Shown: positions 46,045 to 55,279, counted from the first letter of the stretch. The stretch is 64,000 nucleotides of DNA from Microvirga sp. KLBC 81 (GCF_003075415.1 NZ_QDAH01000003.1:178494-242493); one strand, 5' to 3'. The notes: generated by a model from the sequence alone, not told the origin. Numbers and translations are program-made.

Positions 46045-47298
46045 TCAAAACACCGTTCCGTCACTGATGATGCTGAGAGGAGGCGAGCCGTCGCCACGCT
46101 TCTCTTTGGCCAATCTGCGCCCTGTCGCCCAGGTTCCGCCTTCGAGCGCCTTCGCGAGGGGAAAGTCCTCGGCAGTAAATTGAAGCCGGGCACGGATCGG
46201 ATCGGCAATGCGGTCCAATAGGGCAACCGTCAAGGCCCGCCACTCCACGACAAGGGGGGAATCCACCGCATGTGCTTGTCTGGCCTCGTCCGGGTTCTTG
46301 AGACCGATGACCCCCATATCGAGGAAAAGCCCGCCATTGCGGTATTCCGGCAGGCCTGTGAGTCCGTTGATATCGGTGACCGTGTACCCGGCCCATTCCA
46401 GGGGCTCGATGAGCGAATAGGAGAGCCACTGGGAGAGCTTATGGAAGGGAATGAGCCCTTTCGTGGCATCAGAGGCCTCGACCAGCGGGTGGCGCCAGGT
46501 ATCGCCGAGATCGACGCCGCCCAAGGTGATCCGCCCAGGCCAGATGGGCCCGAGATGGGTGAGCAGTGCCTCCAGGATCGAGGTGGCCTTGACGGCGTCG
46601 TCTTCGGCCGTGGCCGCAAGCACGTCGACGAGGCCGCCGGGGCGGGGATCATCCACCTGTCCGAAAATGTCCGGGTTCGTGGCCACAACACGACCCAGGC
46701 GGTTGAGAAGGGCGGCGCGGCCTTCAAGACCCACGAGCGGGTTGTCTACAGAGACCTGGAAGCCCTCGGCCAGATCCTCTGCCGTCAGCGCCATCAGCAC
46801 ATCCGCATCGACGCGGAAGGGATCCTCGGGCCTGCTCGAGAAGGCGCCGCTCACGAACATGTCGAAGCTCGCAACGGCCAAGCCCTCGGAGCGAGCATAG
46901 GTTTCGCCCGTGCGGCCTTCCTGATAGCACCATTGCGGGCCAGCGCCCGCATCGAGCAGCACGGAGACGATGGCCAAGTCGAAGGCTGAGCGCGCCATCT
47001 CGCCGGCATTTGTCCAAGGCGCTCCATGCGTCACCGCATCCCAGCGGTCATGCCCTCCCGTCGAGAAATGCCGCCAGCGGGCATGGAAGGGGATTTCGAG
47101 AGAGGGATAAGCCTCGCGGATCGTGGCCACCACCTCGTCGGCGCAGGCTTCCAGGCGGCCCAAGTTCACCGCGAAATGCTGCAGACGATCTTCAAGGCCC
47201 GCCTTCAGCAGCTGATGCGACCGTTCGCGCACCGCCGCAGCGGTCAGGAGCGTGCGGGCGGCTTGGGTCTCAGGAGAAGAATTAGGCTGATCCGTCAC
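46045..47298 (-). CDS. URC4/urg3 family protein (DUF1688), uracil catabolism
   Basis: Homologue of yeast Urc4, required for uracil degradation by the URC pathway; its exact reaction is unsettled. An ATG exists at 47337, but the GTG at 47298 has GGAG eight bases upstream and starts (M)[17 protein letters not shown] as expected; this gives 417 residues. Recognisable segments: [24 protein letters not shown] near 18, [19 protein letters not shown] near 66, [29 protein letters not shown] near 118 and [25 protein letters not shown] near 287. It is 36 bases from upp. Confidence 0.88.
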   Translation of the reverse strand: MTDQPNSSPETQAARTLLTAAAVRERSHQLLKAGLEDRLQHFAVNLGRLEACADEVVATIREAYPSLEIPFHARWRHFSTGGHDRWDAVTHGAPWTNAGEMARSAFDLAIVSVLLDAGAGPQWCYQEGRTGETYARSEGLAVASFDMFVSGAFSSRPEDPFRVDADVLMALTAEDLAEGFQVSVDNPLVGLEGRAALLNRLGRVVATNPDIFGQVDDPRPGGLVDVLAATAEDDAVKATSILEALLTHLGPIWPGRITLGGVDLGDTWRHPLVEASDATKGLIPFHKLSQWLSYSLIEPLEWAGYTVTDINGLTGLPEYRNGGLFLDMGVIGLKNPDEARQAHAVDSPLVVEWRALTVALLDRIADPIRARLQFTAEDFPLAKALEGGTWATGRRLAKEKRGDGSPPLSIISDGTVF

Positions 47299-47385
47299 GC
47301 AGGGCTCCAGGGCTCTCAGGTTCAAGAGCGATAGCATAGTCTCGTTCTGGCCAGCACTCTCAAGCTCAGCCGGTTGTGGAGAAGG

Positions 47386-48648
47386 TTAAAAGCGCTCGAG
47401 ATCCCGGCCCTTCACCTTGTCCAGCTCCGCCGCGTCGGGCGCACCGTCAGGCGTGTAGTAGCCGGCGGCCTTCTTGGCTTCGAGCTCGACTTGAGCATCC
47501 GGTGGCACCAGTTCCGGCGGAATGGGCACACGCTCAACCACCTCGATGCCGGAGCCTGTAATGGCATCGTACTTCATGTTCGACATGGACATGAGCCGGT
47601 CGATGCGGCGAATGCCGAGCCAGTGCAGAACATCGGGCATGAGCTGCTGGAAGCGTGCATCCTGCACACCCGCCACGCATTCGGTGCGCTCGAAGTAGGT
47701 GGCTGCTGAGTCGCCGCCCTCTTGCCGCTTGCGCGCATTGTAGACAAGGAATTTGGTGACTTCGCCGAGCGCGCGGCCCTCCTTGCGGTTATAGGCGATC
47801 ACGCCGACGCCTCCTGCCTGCGCCTCCTTCACGCATTCCTCGATGCCGTGCACGAGGTAAGGACGGCACGTGCAGATGTCGGAGCCGAACACATCGGAGC
47901 CGTTGCACTCGTCATGCACACGGCAGGCGATGCGTGTTTTCGAATCGCTGAGGCGTGCCACGTCGCCGATCACATAGACGGTTGTGTTGCCGATGGGCGG
48001 CAGGAACACGCTCATGTCGGGGCGCGTCACGAGCTCCGGGAACATGCCACCGGTTTGTTCGAACAATGTGCGGCGCAGTTCTCCTTCCGTGCAGCCGAAA
48101 CGTTCTGCGATGCCGGGCAGATACCACACGGGATCGACCGCGATCTTCGTGACTGAAATGTCGCCGGACCCATGCAGGAAACCGCCATCGGCCTTGAGAC
48201 GCTTCGCGCCCATGGCAGCGAGGATCTCCGGCATGTTGAGACGCGCCTTCGTCACCGCGATGGAGGGGCGAATGTCGAGTCCGCTGGCAATCTCGTCTGC
48301 ATGGACCTGGCCGACCAGATGGCCCCAGGGATCGAGCGACACGATCTTGCCCGGCTCGAACCATTGCGGATGCGGGCCGATATCGGCGGTGGGATGTGTG
48401 TTGTGGAGGTCTGGGCGCGCGAGTGGATTGAGTGCTCGAGCCGAGATCGCCAGAGCCCGGTAGAGCGAATAGGAACCGCCATGTGCACCAATCACGTTGC
48501 GGTCACCCGGGTTCGTGACGGTGCCGACGATGGGCCCGCGCTCCTTCGGGTCTTTCGCGCCCCACTTGATCGGATGTTTGATGGTGCCTGCATTCGGCTC
48601 AGGATGCGAGGTGAGCCGGATATGGGTCGAGCGGTTGGGGGTGCTCAT
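47386..48648 (-). CDS. URC1-like protein (GTP cyclohydrolase II superfamily), uracil catabolism
   Basis: Homologue of yeast Urc1, related to RibA but acting in uracil breakdown. The frame runs to a TTG at 48735, but ATG 48648 gives a 420-residue protein with the normal start MSTPNRSTHIRLTSHPEP. The N-terminal half (IKHPIKWGAKDPKERGPIVG, HGGSYSLYRAL, NTHPTADIGP) is absent from RibA. The C-terminal GCHII-like domain has zinc cysteines in RVHDECNGSDVFGSDICTC near 260. This departs from the riboflavin enzyme (usual RVHSECLTGD), so it should not be called RibA. It heads URC1-URC4-upp. Confidence 0.9.
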   Translation of the reverse strand: MSTPNRSTHIRLTSHPEPNAGTIKHPIKWGAKDPKERGPIVGTVTNPGDRNVIGAHGGSYSLYRALAISARALNPLARPDLHNTHPTADIGPHPQWFEPGKIVSLDPWGHLVGQVHADEIASGLDIRPSIAVTKARLNMPEILAAMGAKRLKADGGFLHGSGDISVTKIAVDPVWYLPGIAERFGCTEGELRRTLFEQTGGMFPELVTRPDMSVFLPPIGNTTVYVIGDVARLSDSKTRIACRVHDECNGSDVFGSDICTCRPYLVHGIEECVKEAQAGGVGVIAYNRKEGRALGEVTKFLVYNARKRQEGGDSAATYFERTECVAGVQDARFQQLMPDVLHWLGIRRIDRLMSMSNMKYDAITGSGIEVVERVPIPPELVPPDAQVELEAKKAAGYYTPDGAPDAAELDKVKGRDLERF

Positions 48649-48914
48649 GAACGATCTTCTTCCACGCGAGAACGGGAAGACTCCCCCAACGATCGTCAGG
48701 AAAGTCTCCTTACGATCTATGGAAGACTGGGCCAAAGTTGCGCTGACGTCAACGCCTTAAGGTTGTTGCGCGGGGAACGGTTCACGGAGAATGGATTCGT
48801 TCGTTAAAACCTCCCGTCATCCCGGACCTGTTCCGGGGACCCACGTCTCTTGAGGCGCTACGGTTCCCGAAGACGTGGATGGTCGGGTCAAGCCGGCCAT
48901 GACGGTGAGGGGGG
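48649..48914. other. Gap upstream of the URC1-like gene
   Basis: This 266-bp gap lies between deoB and the URC1-like gene, both on the minus strand. It contains the family C repeat at 48814-48905 and otherwise unassigned leader sequence of the uracil operon. I found no clear promoter or regulator site. Confidence 0.5.
48814..48905. repeat. Intergenic palindrome, family C, copy 1
   Basis: CCGTCAT (48814-48820) and ATGACGG (48899-48905) close a long imperfect hairpin with inner arms CCCACGTCT and AGACGTGG. Related copies are at 54032-54123 and 62149-62238. It follows the deoB-side start of the uracil operon and may end upstream transcripts. Confidence 0.75.
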
Positions 48915-50135
48915 TCAGATCCAGGACTTGCCCTTGCCCGCAGGCCCAAGCCCCAGATGGGCCAGGACGCTCGAGCCGATATCGGCAAAGCTCTCCCGCC
49001 GTCCCACACTGCCAAGTTTCACGGCAGGTCCGAAGCAGAGGATCGGCACATGCTCGCGGGTGTGGTCGGTGCCATGCCAGGAGGGATCATTGCCATGGTC
49101 GGCGGTGATGATGACAAGATCGCCCTGGCTTAGCACGGCCTCGATTTCCGGCACGCGCCGGTCGAAGGCCTCGAGAGCTGCAGCGTAGCCTGGTATGTCC
49201 CGCCGGTGGCCGAATTCGCTGTCGAAATCGACGAGGTTCGCAAAGACGAAGCCGCCCTCCGGCAGCGTCTTCATCGCGTCGATCGCGGCGGAGAGGCACG
49301 CATCGTTACCGTTCGGCTTTACTTCTTTGCCGGTGCTGCGATGAGCGAAGATATCGCCGATCTTGCCGACGGTCACAACAGAGCGACCCGCTTTCGTCAG
49401 CGTGTCGAGAATCGTGTCCGACGGCGGGGGCGTCGCGAAATCCTTGCGATTGCCCGTGCGTTTGAAGCCTGTCTCGGGCGTGCCGAAGAAGGGACGGGCG
49501 ATCACGCGGCCGATCTTGTACTCATCGCAGAGCTCTCTCGCGATCCTGCAGACTTCGTAAAGCCGCTCCAGTCCGAACATCTCCTCGTGAGCCGCAATCT
49601 GCAGGACGCTGTCGACCGAGGTGTAGCAGATCGGCTTTCCGGTCTTCAGGTGCTCGACCGCAAATTCCTCGATGATGGCGGTGCCGGACGCATGCTTGTT
49701 GCCGAGAATGCCGGGAAGGCCCGCGCGCTCGATCAGCGCAGCAGTGAGCTTTTCCGGGAAGGCCGGTTCGGTGTTGGGGAAATAGCCCCAGTCGAAGGCA
49801 ACCGGAACGCCGGCGATCTCCCAATGACCGGAGGGCGTATCCTTGCCCTTCGATGTCTCGACTCCGTATCCCCAGGCTCCTTTCAGCGCGCCCTGAGGGG
49901 CAAGGTTCGGCGGCAGGCGACCCGTGGAGGCTTCGCACGCAAGTCCCAAGCCCAAAGCCGACATATGAGGCAGGTGGAGCGGACCCTGTCGCAACCCCGC
50001 CCGATCGCCGCGACCTTCGGCGCAAGCCTCGGCAATATGACCGACGGTGTCGGCACCGACATCGCCGTAAGCATCTGCATCTTCGGCCCCGCCGATCCCG
50101 ACGGAGTCCAGAACGATGAGGAGAGCGCGAGCCAT
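48915..50135 (-). CDS. deoB: Phosphopentomutase
   Basis: Interconverts (deoxy)ribose-1- and 5-phosphate, the step between nucleoside phosphorylases and DeoC. The ATG at 50135 (406 residues, [20 protein letters not shown]) is preferred to a TTG six codons upstream. The alkaline-phosphatase-superfamily metal sites are seen in [17 protein letters not shown] near 9 and [23 protein letters not shown] near 345; GDTIG-like [10 protein letters not shown] and SGHWE segments are present. It lies 10 kb from deoC-deoA, on the opposite strand. Confidence 0.95.
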   Translation of the reverse strand: MARALLIVLDSVGIGGAEDADAYGDVGADTVGHIAEACAEGRGDRAGLRQGPLHLPHMSALGLGLACEASTGRLPPNLAPQGALKGAWGYGVETSKGKDTPSGHWEIAGVPVAFDWGYFPNTEPAFPEKLTAALIERAGLPGILGNKHASGTAIIEEFAVEHLKTGKPICYTSVDSVLQIAAHEEMFGLERLYEVCRIARELCDEYKIGRVIARPFFGTPETGFKRTGNRKDFATPPPSDTILDTLTKAGRSVVTVGKIGDIFAHRSTGKEVKPNGNDACLSAAIDAMKTLPEGGFVFANLVDFDSEFGHRRDIPGYAAALEAFDRRVPEIEAVLSQGDLVIITADHGNDPSWHGTDHTREHVPILCFGPAVKLGSVGRRESFADIGSSVLAHLGLGPAGKGKSWI

Positions 50136-50180
50136 GTGTCCCAAGTCCTTCAAGCCGTTCGAAGCACGATTGATACGGCA

Positions 50181-51206
50181 TTACGGCGCAAGATGCGATC
50201 CTTGAGTTCCATGGGAGTGCCCCCCATGAGTGTGACCCTCATAATGATGGCCGTGGTCGTGATCGTGGTGATCGAGATGGCATTCCCACCCGTGATCGTG
50301 GGCGCCCGGCGCATGGATCTCGATCTGTAGCGTCGCATGGTCGATGCCGAAATGCTCCTTCAGCTCATGCTGGGTCTCGGCCAGGAAGTGGTCTCCAGGA
50401 TGTCCGCCGGGCATGACCAGATGGGCGGTGAGCGCCGTCTGTGTGGTGCTGATGGCCCAGACATGCACATGGTGCACGCGGGCGACACCGGGACGCTTGG
50501 CCAGCGCTTCTCTCACCTCGGCCATCGCGATCCCCTGAGGCACGCCGTGAAGCGAGAGCCTGAGCGATTGCTTCAGCAAGCCCCAGGTGCCCCAGATGAT
50601 GACAGCGGCGATGAAGAGGCTCAGCACCGGGTCTATCCAATTGGCATCGGTCCAGAGAATGGCCAAACCACCGAGCACGACACCGAGGGACACGGCGGCA
50701 TCCGCCACCATGTGCAGGAACGCGCCGCGGATGTTGAGGTCGTGATGGCCTCTCATGAAGAGGAAAGCCGTAAAGCCGTTCACGACGATGCCGATGCCGG
50801 CCACGATCATCATCGTGCCGGCAGCCACCGGCGCAGGCTCGATCAGGCGCTGCACGGATTCCCATATGATGCCGCCGATCGCCACCATCAGCAGCAGGGC
50901 ATTCAGCAGCGCTGCTAGGATGGAGCTGGAACGCAGGCCGTAGGTGAAGCGCTCCGACGCGCCGCGCCTTGCGAGGATCGCAGCACCCCAGGCGATGGCT
51001 AGCCCCAGCACGTCGCTGAGGTTATGGCCTGCATCCGACAGAAGCGCCATGGAATCCGCAATGAATCCATAGCCCGCTTCGATGGCGACGAAGGCGAGGT
51101 TCAGCGCGATGCCGATCGCAAAAGCGCGGCCGTGGCCGATCTCATGGAAGTGCCCATGGTGATGGCCGTGATGAGCGTTGCCTGCTGAATGATGGTGCTC
51201 GTGCAT
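50181..51206 (-). CDS. Cation diffusion facilitator, zinc-type (CzcD/ZnT-like), His-rich
   Basis: Proton-driven exporter of Zn or similar metals, 341 residues. Six spans are visible. The transport site is HNLSD near 60 (with the paired Asp of DAGHNLSD) and HMVAD near 166. A cytoplasmic domain follows (VHHVHVWAISTTQTALTAHLV). Both ends are unusually His-rich: MHEHHHSAGNAHHGHHHGHF at the start and a run of His, Asp and Gly pairs in the last 45 residues (DHHDHDHGHHYEGHTHGGHSHG), suggesting metal buffering or sensing. Convergent or regulatory partners are not seen. Confidence 0.93.
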   Translation of the reverse strand: MHEHHHSAGNAHHGHHHGHFHEIGHGRAFAIGIALNLAFVAIEAGYGFIADSMALLSDAGHNLSDVLGLAIAWGAAILARRGASERFTYGLRSSSILAALLNALLLMVAIGGIIWESVQRLIEPAPVAAGTMMIVAGIGIVVNGFTAFLFMRGHHDLNIRGAFLHMVADAAVSLGVVLGGLAILWTDANWIDPVLSLFIAAVIIWGTWGLLKQSLRLSLHGVPQGIAMAEVREALAKRPGVARVHHVHVWAISTTQTALTAHLVMPGGHPGDHFLAETQHELKEHFGIDHATLQIEIHAPGAHDHGWECHLDHHDHDHGHHYEGHTHGGHSHGTQGSHLAP

Positions 51207-51221
51207 GATCTTAAGTAAGTG

Positions 51222-52850
51222 TCACTGCCGGACCGCATTGGCCCCAACCGTCTCCAGGTTGAAAGCTGCCGCGAAGAGAGCCCGTGTATAATCCGTCCGA
51301 GGTGCGGCGAAGATATTCTCTGCCGGCCCTTCCTCGACGACTTGGCCGTTCTGCATCACCACCACGTGATTGGCGAGGGCGCGAACGACCTTCAGGTCGT
51401 GACTGATGAACATATAGGCGAGATTTCGCCGCTTCTGGAGATCGCGCAGGAGCTCCACGATCTGCGCCTGGACCGACATGTCGAGGGCGGAGGTCGGCTC
51501 GTCCAGCATGATGAATTGCGGCTCCAGCGCCATGGCGCGGGCAATCGCGATCCGCTGCCGCTGGCCGCCGGAGAACTCATGCGGGTAGCGGTCCATCGTA
51601 GCGGGGTCGAGACCCACATCGTGCAGGGCCCGCGCCACCACGTCACGGCGTTGGGAGTATGAGAGGCCTTTGTCCTGGACGAGCAGGCCTTCTTCCACGA
51701 TCTCGGCTATGGACATGCGGGGCGAAAGCGAGCCGTAAGGATCCTGGAAGACCACTTGCAGATCCTTGCGCATGGGACGGATTTCACGCGCGCGCAGACC
51801 GTCGATGCGATTGCCGAGAAAGACGATAGGACCTTCCGACTGGACGAGGCGCAGGATAGCAAGCCCCAGTGTCGTCTTGCCGGAGCCCGACTCGCCGACG
51901 ACGCCCACCGTCTCTCCCTTGCGCACGCGAACCGATACGCCGTCCACGGCCTTCACGTGACCGACGGTTTTCTGGAAGAAGCCACGCTTGATCGGAAACC
52001 AGACCTTGATGGGCCCTGCCTCGACGATGGTCGGGGCACCCGCAGGCACGGGATTGGCGCGGCCTTTCGGCTCTGCTGCCAGAAGCCTCTGCGTGTAAGG
52101 ATGCTGCGGATTGCCGAAGACTTCAGCGACCGTGCCCTGTTCGACGATCTTGCCGTTGAGCATGACGCAGACCCGGTCGGCGATCTTTCGCACGATGCCG
52201 AGATCGTGCGTGATGAAGAGCATGGACATGCCGAGCCCTGCCTTCAGCTCCGCGAGAAGCTTCAGGATCTGGGCCTGCACCGTTACGTCGAGCGCGGTCG
52301 TCGGCTCGTCGGCGATGAAGAGGTCGGGCTCGTTGGCGAGCGCCATCGCGATCATGACGCGCTGGCGCTGACCGCCCGAGAGCTGGTGCGGATAGGCGTT
52401 CAGGCGGCTCTCAGCATCGCGGATGCCGACGAGATTCAGGAGTTCCAATGTGCGGGCGCGAGCCTCTTTGTCGGAGAGGCCGCGATGAAGCTTCAGGATC
52501 TCGCCGATCTGCCGGTCGATGGTGTGGAGCGGATTGAGCGAGGTCATCGGCTCCTGGAACACCATCGTGATGTCGTCGCCGCGCACCCGCCGCATCTCGT
52601 CTTCGCCAGCCGCAATAAGGTCTTTCCCCTTGAACAGGATGCGACCGGAGGGATGATGCGCGGACGGGTAGGGGAGGAGTTTGAGAATCGAGAGCGCGGA
52701 AACCGACTTGCCCGAGCCGGACTCGCCCACCAACGCCACAGTCTCGCCCGGCTTGATGTCGAACGACACGCGGTCCACCGCCAGCATGTCGCGCTCGCCC
52801 TGGCGGAAGGCGACCGAGAGATCTTGAATGGAAAGCAGAGGCTCTGTCAT
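51222..52850 (-). CDS. yejF: Peptide ABC transporter ATPase with two ABC domains, YejF-like
   Basis: Fused ATPase of the Yej (microcin C/peptide) importer, 542 residues. Domain 1: Walker [10 protein letters not shown] near 41, signature LSGGQRQRVMIAMALA, Walker B LFIADEPTTALD. Domain 2 from about 275: Walker A GESGSGKTT near 314, signature FSGGQRQRIAIARAMA, Walker [13 protein letters not shown]. Both have normal switch His (ITHDLGIVRK, ISHDLKVVRA). The start overlaps the yejE stop by four bases. It ends the operon. Confidence 0.94.
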   Translation of the reverse strand: MTEPLLSIQDLSVAFRQGERDMLAVDRVSFDIKPGETVALVGESGSGKSVSALSILKLLPYPSAHHPSGRILFKGKDLIAAGEDEMRRVRGDDITMVFQEPMTSLNPLHTIDRQIGEILKLHRGLSDKEARARTLELLNLVGIRDAESRLNAYPHQLSGGQRQRVMIAMALANEPDLFIADEPTTALDVTVQAQILKLLAELKAGLGMSMLFITHDLGIVRKIADRVCVMLNGKIVEQGTVAEVFGNPQHPYTQRLLAAEPKGRANPVPAGAPTIVEAGPIKVWFPIKRGFFQKTVGHVKAVDGVSVRVRKGETVGVVGESGSGKTTLGLAILRLVQSEGPIVFLGNRIDGLRAREIRPMRKDLQVVFQDPYGSLSPRMSIAEIVEEGLLVQDKGLSYSQRRDVVARALHDVGLDPATMDRYPHEFSGGQRQRIAIARAMALEPQFIMLDEPTSALDMSVQAQIVELLRDLQKRRNLAYMFISHDLKVVRALANHVVVMQNGQVVEEGPAENIFAAPRTDYTRALFAAAFNLETVGANAVRQ

Positions 52851-54010
52851 CGGAACGTCTTTCTCGGATCGAAGGCGTCACGCACCGCTTCGCCGACAAA
52901 GATGAGGAGGCTGAGCATGAGCGCGATCACGAAGAAGCCGGCGAGGCCCAGCCACGGCGCCTGGAGATTGGCCTTGCCCTGCGCCAGCAGCTCGCCGAGC
53001 GACGGCGAGCCGGGCGGCAGGCCAAAGCCGAGGAAGTCGAGGGAGGTGAGCGTCGTGATCGAGCCGTTGATGATGAAGGGCATGAAAGTGAGCGTCGCCA
53101 CCATCGCGTTCGGCAGGAGATGCTTGAACATGATGGTGGTATTCGACAGGCCCAGAGCTCTAGCTGCGCGCACATACTCGAAGTTTCTCGCGCGCAGGAA
53201 TTCGGCGCGCACGACGCCCACCAGCGAGACCCAGGAGAAGAGCAGAAGAATTCCGAGCAGCACGAAGAAACTCGGCGTGATGATCGCCGAGATGATGATG
53301 AGAAGATAAAGCGAGGGAATCGCCGTCCAGATCTCGATGAAGCGCTGGGCGATGAGATCGATCCAACCGCCATAATAGCCCTGCACCGCACCGGCGAGGA
53401 TGCCGATGATCGAGGAGATGCCGGCGAGGATCAGGCCAAACAGGACGGAGATGCGGAAGCCGTAGATGAGGCGCGCTACCACGTCACGACCCTGATCGTC
53501 GGTGCCGAGCCAGTTCCATTCGATGTCCTTGCAGCCCGTGCCGCCGTTGCGTTCCGCGATGGGGCGGCATTGCTCGTCAGTGAGCATCCAGGTTGGCGGA
53601 GCAGGGGCGGGAACCGGAAGGTCGAGATTGTGAGTGCTGTAGGAGAAGCGGATCGGCGCCCAAAGCAGCCAGCCGTTGTCCTGGATCTCCTTCGCGATCA
53701 CGGGGTCGCGGTAGTCGGTCTGTGCCAGGAAGCCGCCGAACTTTTCTTCCGGGTAGTCGACGAAGGCAGGGTAGAGAAGCTCGCCCTTGTAGGAGGCGAG
53801 GATCGGCTTGTCGTTCGCGATGAACTCCGCGAACAGGCTCAGCACGAACAGGACCATGAAGATCCAGAACGACCAGTAACCGCGACGGTTCGCCTTGAAG
53901 TTCTGCAGCCGCCGCCGGTTGAGCGGCGAGAGCTTGATGAAGCCTTGGCGCGGCAGGGGCGGCGCGACGGGTGCAGCGGCTGGAGAGGCGACGGGAACGT
54001 TCTCGTTCAT
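52847..54010 (-). CDS. yejE: Peptide ABC permease, YejE-like
   Basis: Inner-membrane subunit, 387 residues. An N-terminal proline/alanine-rich stretch precedes LSPLNRRRLQNFKANRRGYWSFWIF, the YejE opening, then a long periplasmic loop (YPEEKFGGFLAQTDYRDPVI), WNWLGTDDQGRDVVARLIYGFR near 166 and the five-span core with EAA loop. GGGAGG in the 18-bp repeat copy (54007-54024) is its ribosome-binding site. Upstream it is separated from yejB by an inserted element. Confidence 0.94.
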   Translation of the reverse strand: MNENVPVASPAAAPVAPPLPRQGFIKLSPLNRRRLQNFKANRRGYWSFWIFMVLFVLSLFAEFIANDKPILASYKGELLYPAFVDYPEEKFGGFLAQTDYRDPVIAKEIQDNGWLLWAPIRFSYSTHNLDLPVPAPAPPTWMLTDEQCRPIAERNGGTGCKDIEWNWLGTDDQGRDVVARLIYGFRISVLFGLILAGISSIIGILAGAVQGYYGGWIDLIAQRFIEIWTAIPSLYLLIIISAIITPSFFVLLGILLLFSWVSLVGVVRAEFLRARNFEYVRAARALGLSNTTIMFKHLLPNAMVATLTFMPFIINGSITTLTSLDFLGFGLPPGSPSLGELLAQGKANLQAPWLGLAGFFVIALMLSLLIFVGEAVRDAFDPRKTFR

Positions 54011-54162
54011 CTCACGCCTCCCGCTGCAGCCGTCATCACCGGCCCTGTGCCGGTGATCCCGATCATGAGAGGTGCGGCGCTTTTCTCCATCGGGATGGCC
54101 GGGACAAGCCCGGCCATGACGGGCAGAGTCAACATGTCATGGGTATGCGCCTGAGCGGTCAT
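54007..54162 (-). CDS. 51-codon ORF created by a repeat insertion
   Basis: The duplicated junction sequence gives a second copy of the yejE ribosome-binding site (GGGAGG) and ATG. That ATG (54162) opens a 51-codon frame starting MTAQAHTHDMLTLPVMAGLV that crosses the palindrome and ends in a TGA overlapping the yejE ATG (ATGA). Translation is therefore plausible and could couple to yejE. The peptide is repeat-derived and probably has no function of its own. Confidence 0.5.
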   Translation of the reverse strand: MTAQAHTHDMLTLPVMAGLVPAIPMEKSAAPLMIGITGTGPVMTAAAGGVR

Positions 54163-54176
54163 CTCACGCCTCCCGC
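54007..54176. repeat. Inserted palindromic element (family C, copy 2) flanked by an 18-bp direct repeat
   Basis: TCATCTCACGCCTCCCGC occurs at 54007-54024 and again at 54159-54176, 152 bases apart. Between the copies lies a family C element at about 54032-54123, with arms CGTCATCACCGGCC and inner hairpin GGCCGGGACAAGCCCGGCC. The copies carry the end of yejB (TGA) and the start of yejE (ribosome-binding site, ATG), so the original genes were one base apart before insertion. Confidence 0.85.
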
Positions 54177-55279
54177 GTCTCGAAATCGATCCGCGGATCG
54201 ATCCAGGTATAGGTGAGATCGGAGATCAGGTTCACCACCAGGCCCAGCAGCGAAAAAATGTAGAGGTTGGCGAAGACCACGGGATAATCGCGGTTCACGA
54301 TGGATTCGAAGGAGAGAAGGCCAAGCCCATCGAGGGAGAAGATCGTCTCGATCAGCAGCGAGCCTGCAAAGAACGCGCCGATGAAGGCTCCTGGAAAACC
54401 CGCGATCACGATCAGCATCGCATTGCGGAAGACGTGGCCATAGAGCACCTGCCGTTCAGAGAGGCCCTTCATGCGTGCGGTGAGAACGTATTGCTTGCGG
54501 ATTTCATCGAGAAACGAGTTCTTGGTCAGCAGCGTCGAGGTGGCGAATGCGCCGAGCGCCATGGCCGTGATGGGCAGCACCAGATGCCAGAAGTAATCGG
54601 CAATCTGCATGTGCCATGGCATGAAGGCCCAGCCCTCGGAGGTGAGCCCGCGCAGCGGAAAGATCTGCCAGAAGGAGCCGCCCGCAAAAAGAACGATCAG
54701 CAGGATCGCGAAAAGGAATCCCGGGATCGCATAGCCGATGATGACGATGGCCGAAGTCCAGATATCGAAAGCGGAGCCGTCGTTGACCGCTTTCTTGATG
54801 CCGAGCGGTACCGAGATGGCATAGGACAGAAGCGTCATCCAGAGGCCGAGACTGATGGAAACGGGCAGCTTCTCCTTGATGAGTTCCAGCACCGAGATAT
54901 CGCGGAAATAGCTCTTGCCGAAATCGAAGCGCGCATAATCCCACAGCATCTTGAAGAAGCGCTCATGGGCCGGCTTGTCGAAGCCGAACTGCGCCTCCAG
55001 CTGCTTGATGAATTGCGGGTCGAGGCCCTGCGCGCCGCGATAGCGCGAGGACGAGGCTTCGGCTGCGCCTCCGCCTTGAGCCTGGCCTGCTCCACCGACA
55101 TCGCTGCCACCGCCGGAGATGCGCGATGTGGCGCTCGAATCCTGCCCCTGAAGCTGCGCGATGATGCGCTCCACGGGACCGCCGGGCGCAAACTGGATGA
55201 TGACGAAGGAGATGAGCATGATCCCGAGGATCGTCGGAATCATGAGGAGGAGACGGCGCGCGATATAAGCCAGCATCAA
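54164..55279 (-). CDS. yejB: Peptide ABC permease, YejB-like
   Basis: The 371-residue permease begins [29 protein letters not shown], typical of YejB, with six spans. A Gly/Ser/Ala-rich periplasmic insert (about 50-80) is followed by [45 protein letters not shown] and the EAA-type loop [23 protein letters not shown]. The end [14 protein letters not shown] is normal. Its start overlaps the DUF4260 stop by four bases. Confidence 0.95.
   Translation of the reverse strand: MMLAYIARRLLLMIPTILGIMLISFVIIQFAPGGPVERIIAQLQGQDSSATSRISGGGSDVGGAGQAQGGGAAEASSSRYRGAQGLDPQFIKQLEAQFGFDKPAHERFFKMLWDYARFDFGKSYFRDISVLELIKEKLPVSISLGLWMTLLSYAISVPLGIKKAVNDGSAFDIWTSAIVIIGYAIPGFLFAILLIVLFAGGSFWQIFPLRGLTSEGWAFMPWHMQIADYFWHLVLPITAMALGAFATSTLLTKNSFLDEIRKQYVLTARMKGLSERQVLYGHVFRNAMLIVIAGFPGAFIGAFFAGSLLIETIFSLDGLGLLSFESIVNRDYPVVFANLYIFSLLGLVVNLISDLTYTWIDPRIDFETREA

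Noticed and set aside
47386..48648. Riboflavin GTP cyclohydrolase II (RibA)
   Set aside because: Zinc cysteines are shared, but the N-terminal half, motif differences and linkage to URC4-like and upp genes fit URC1.
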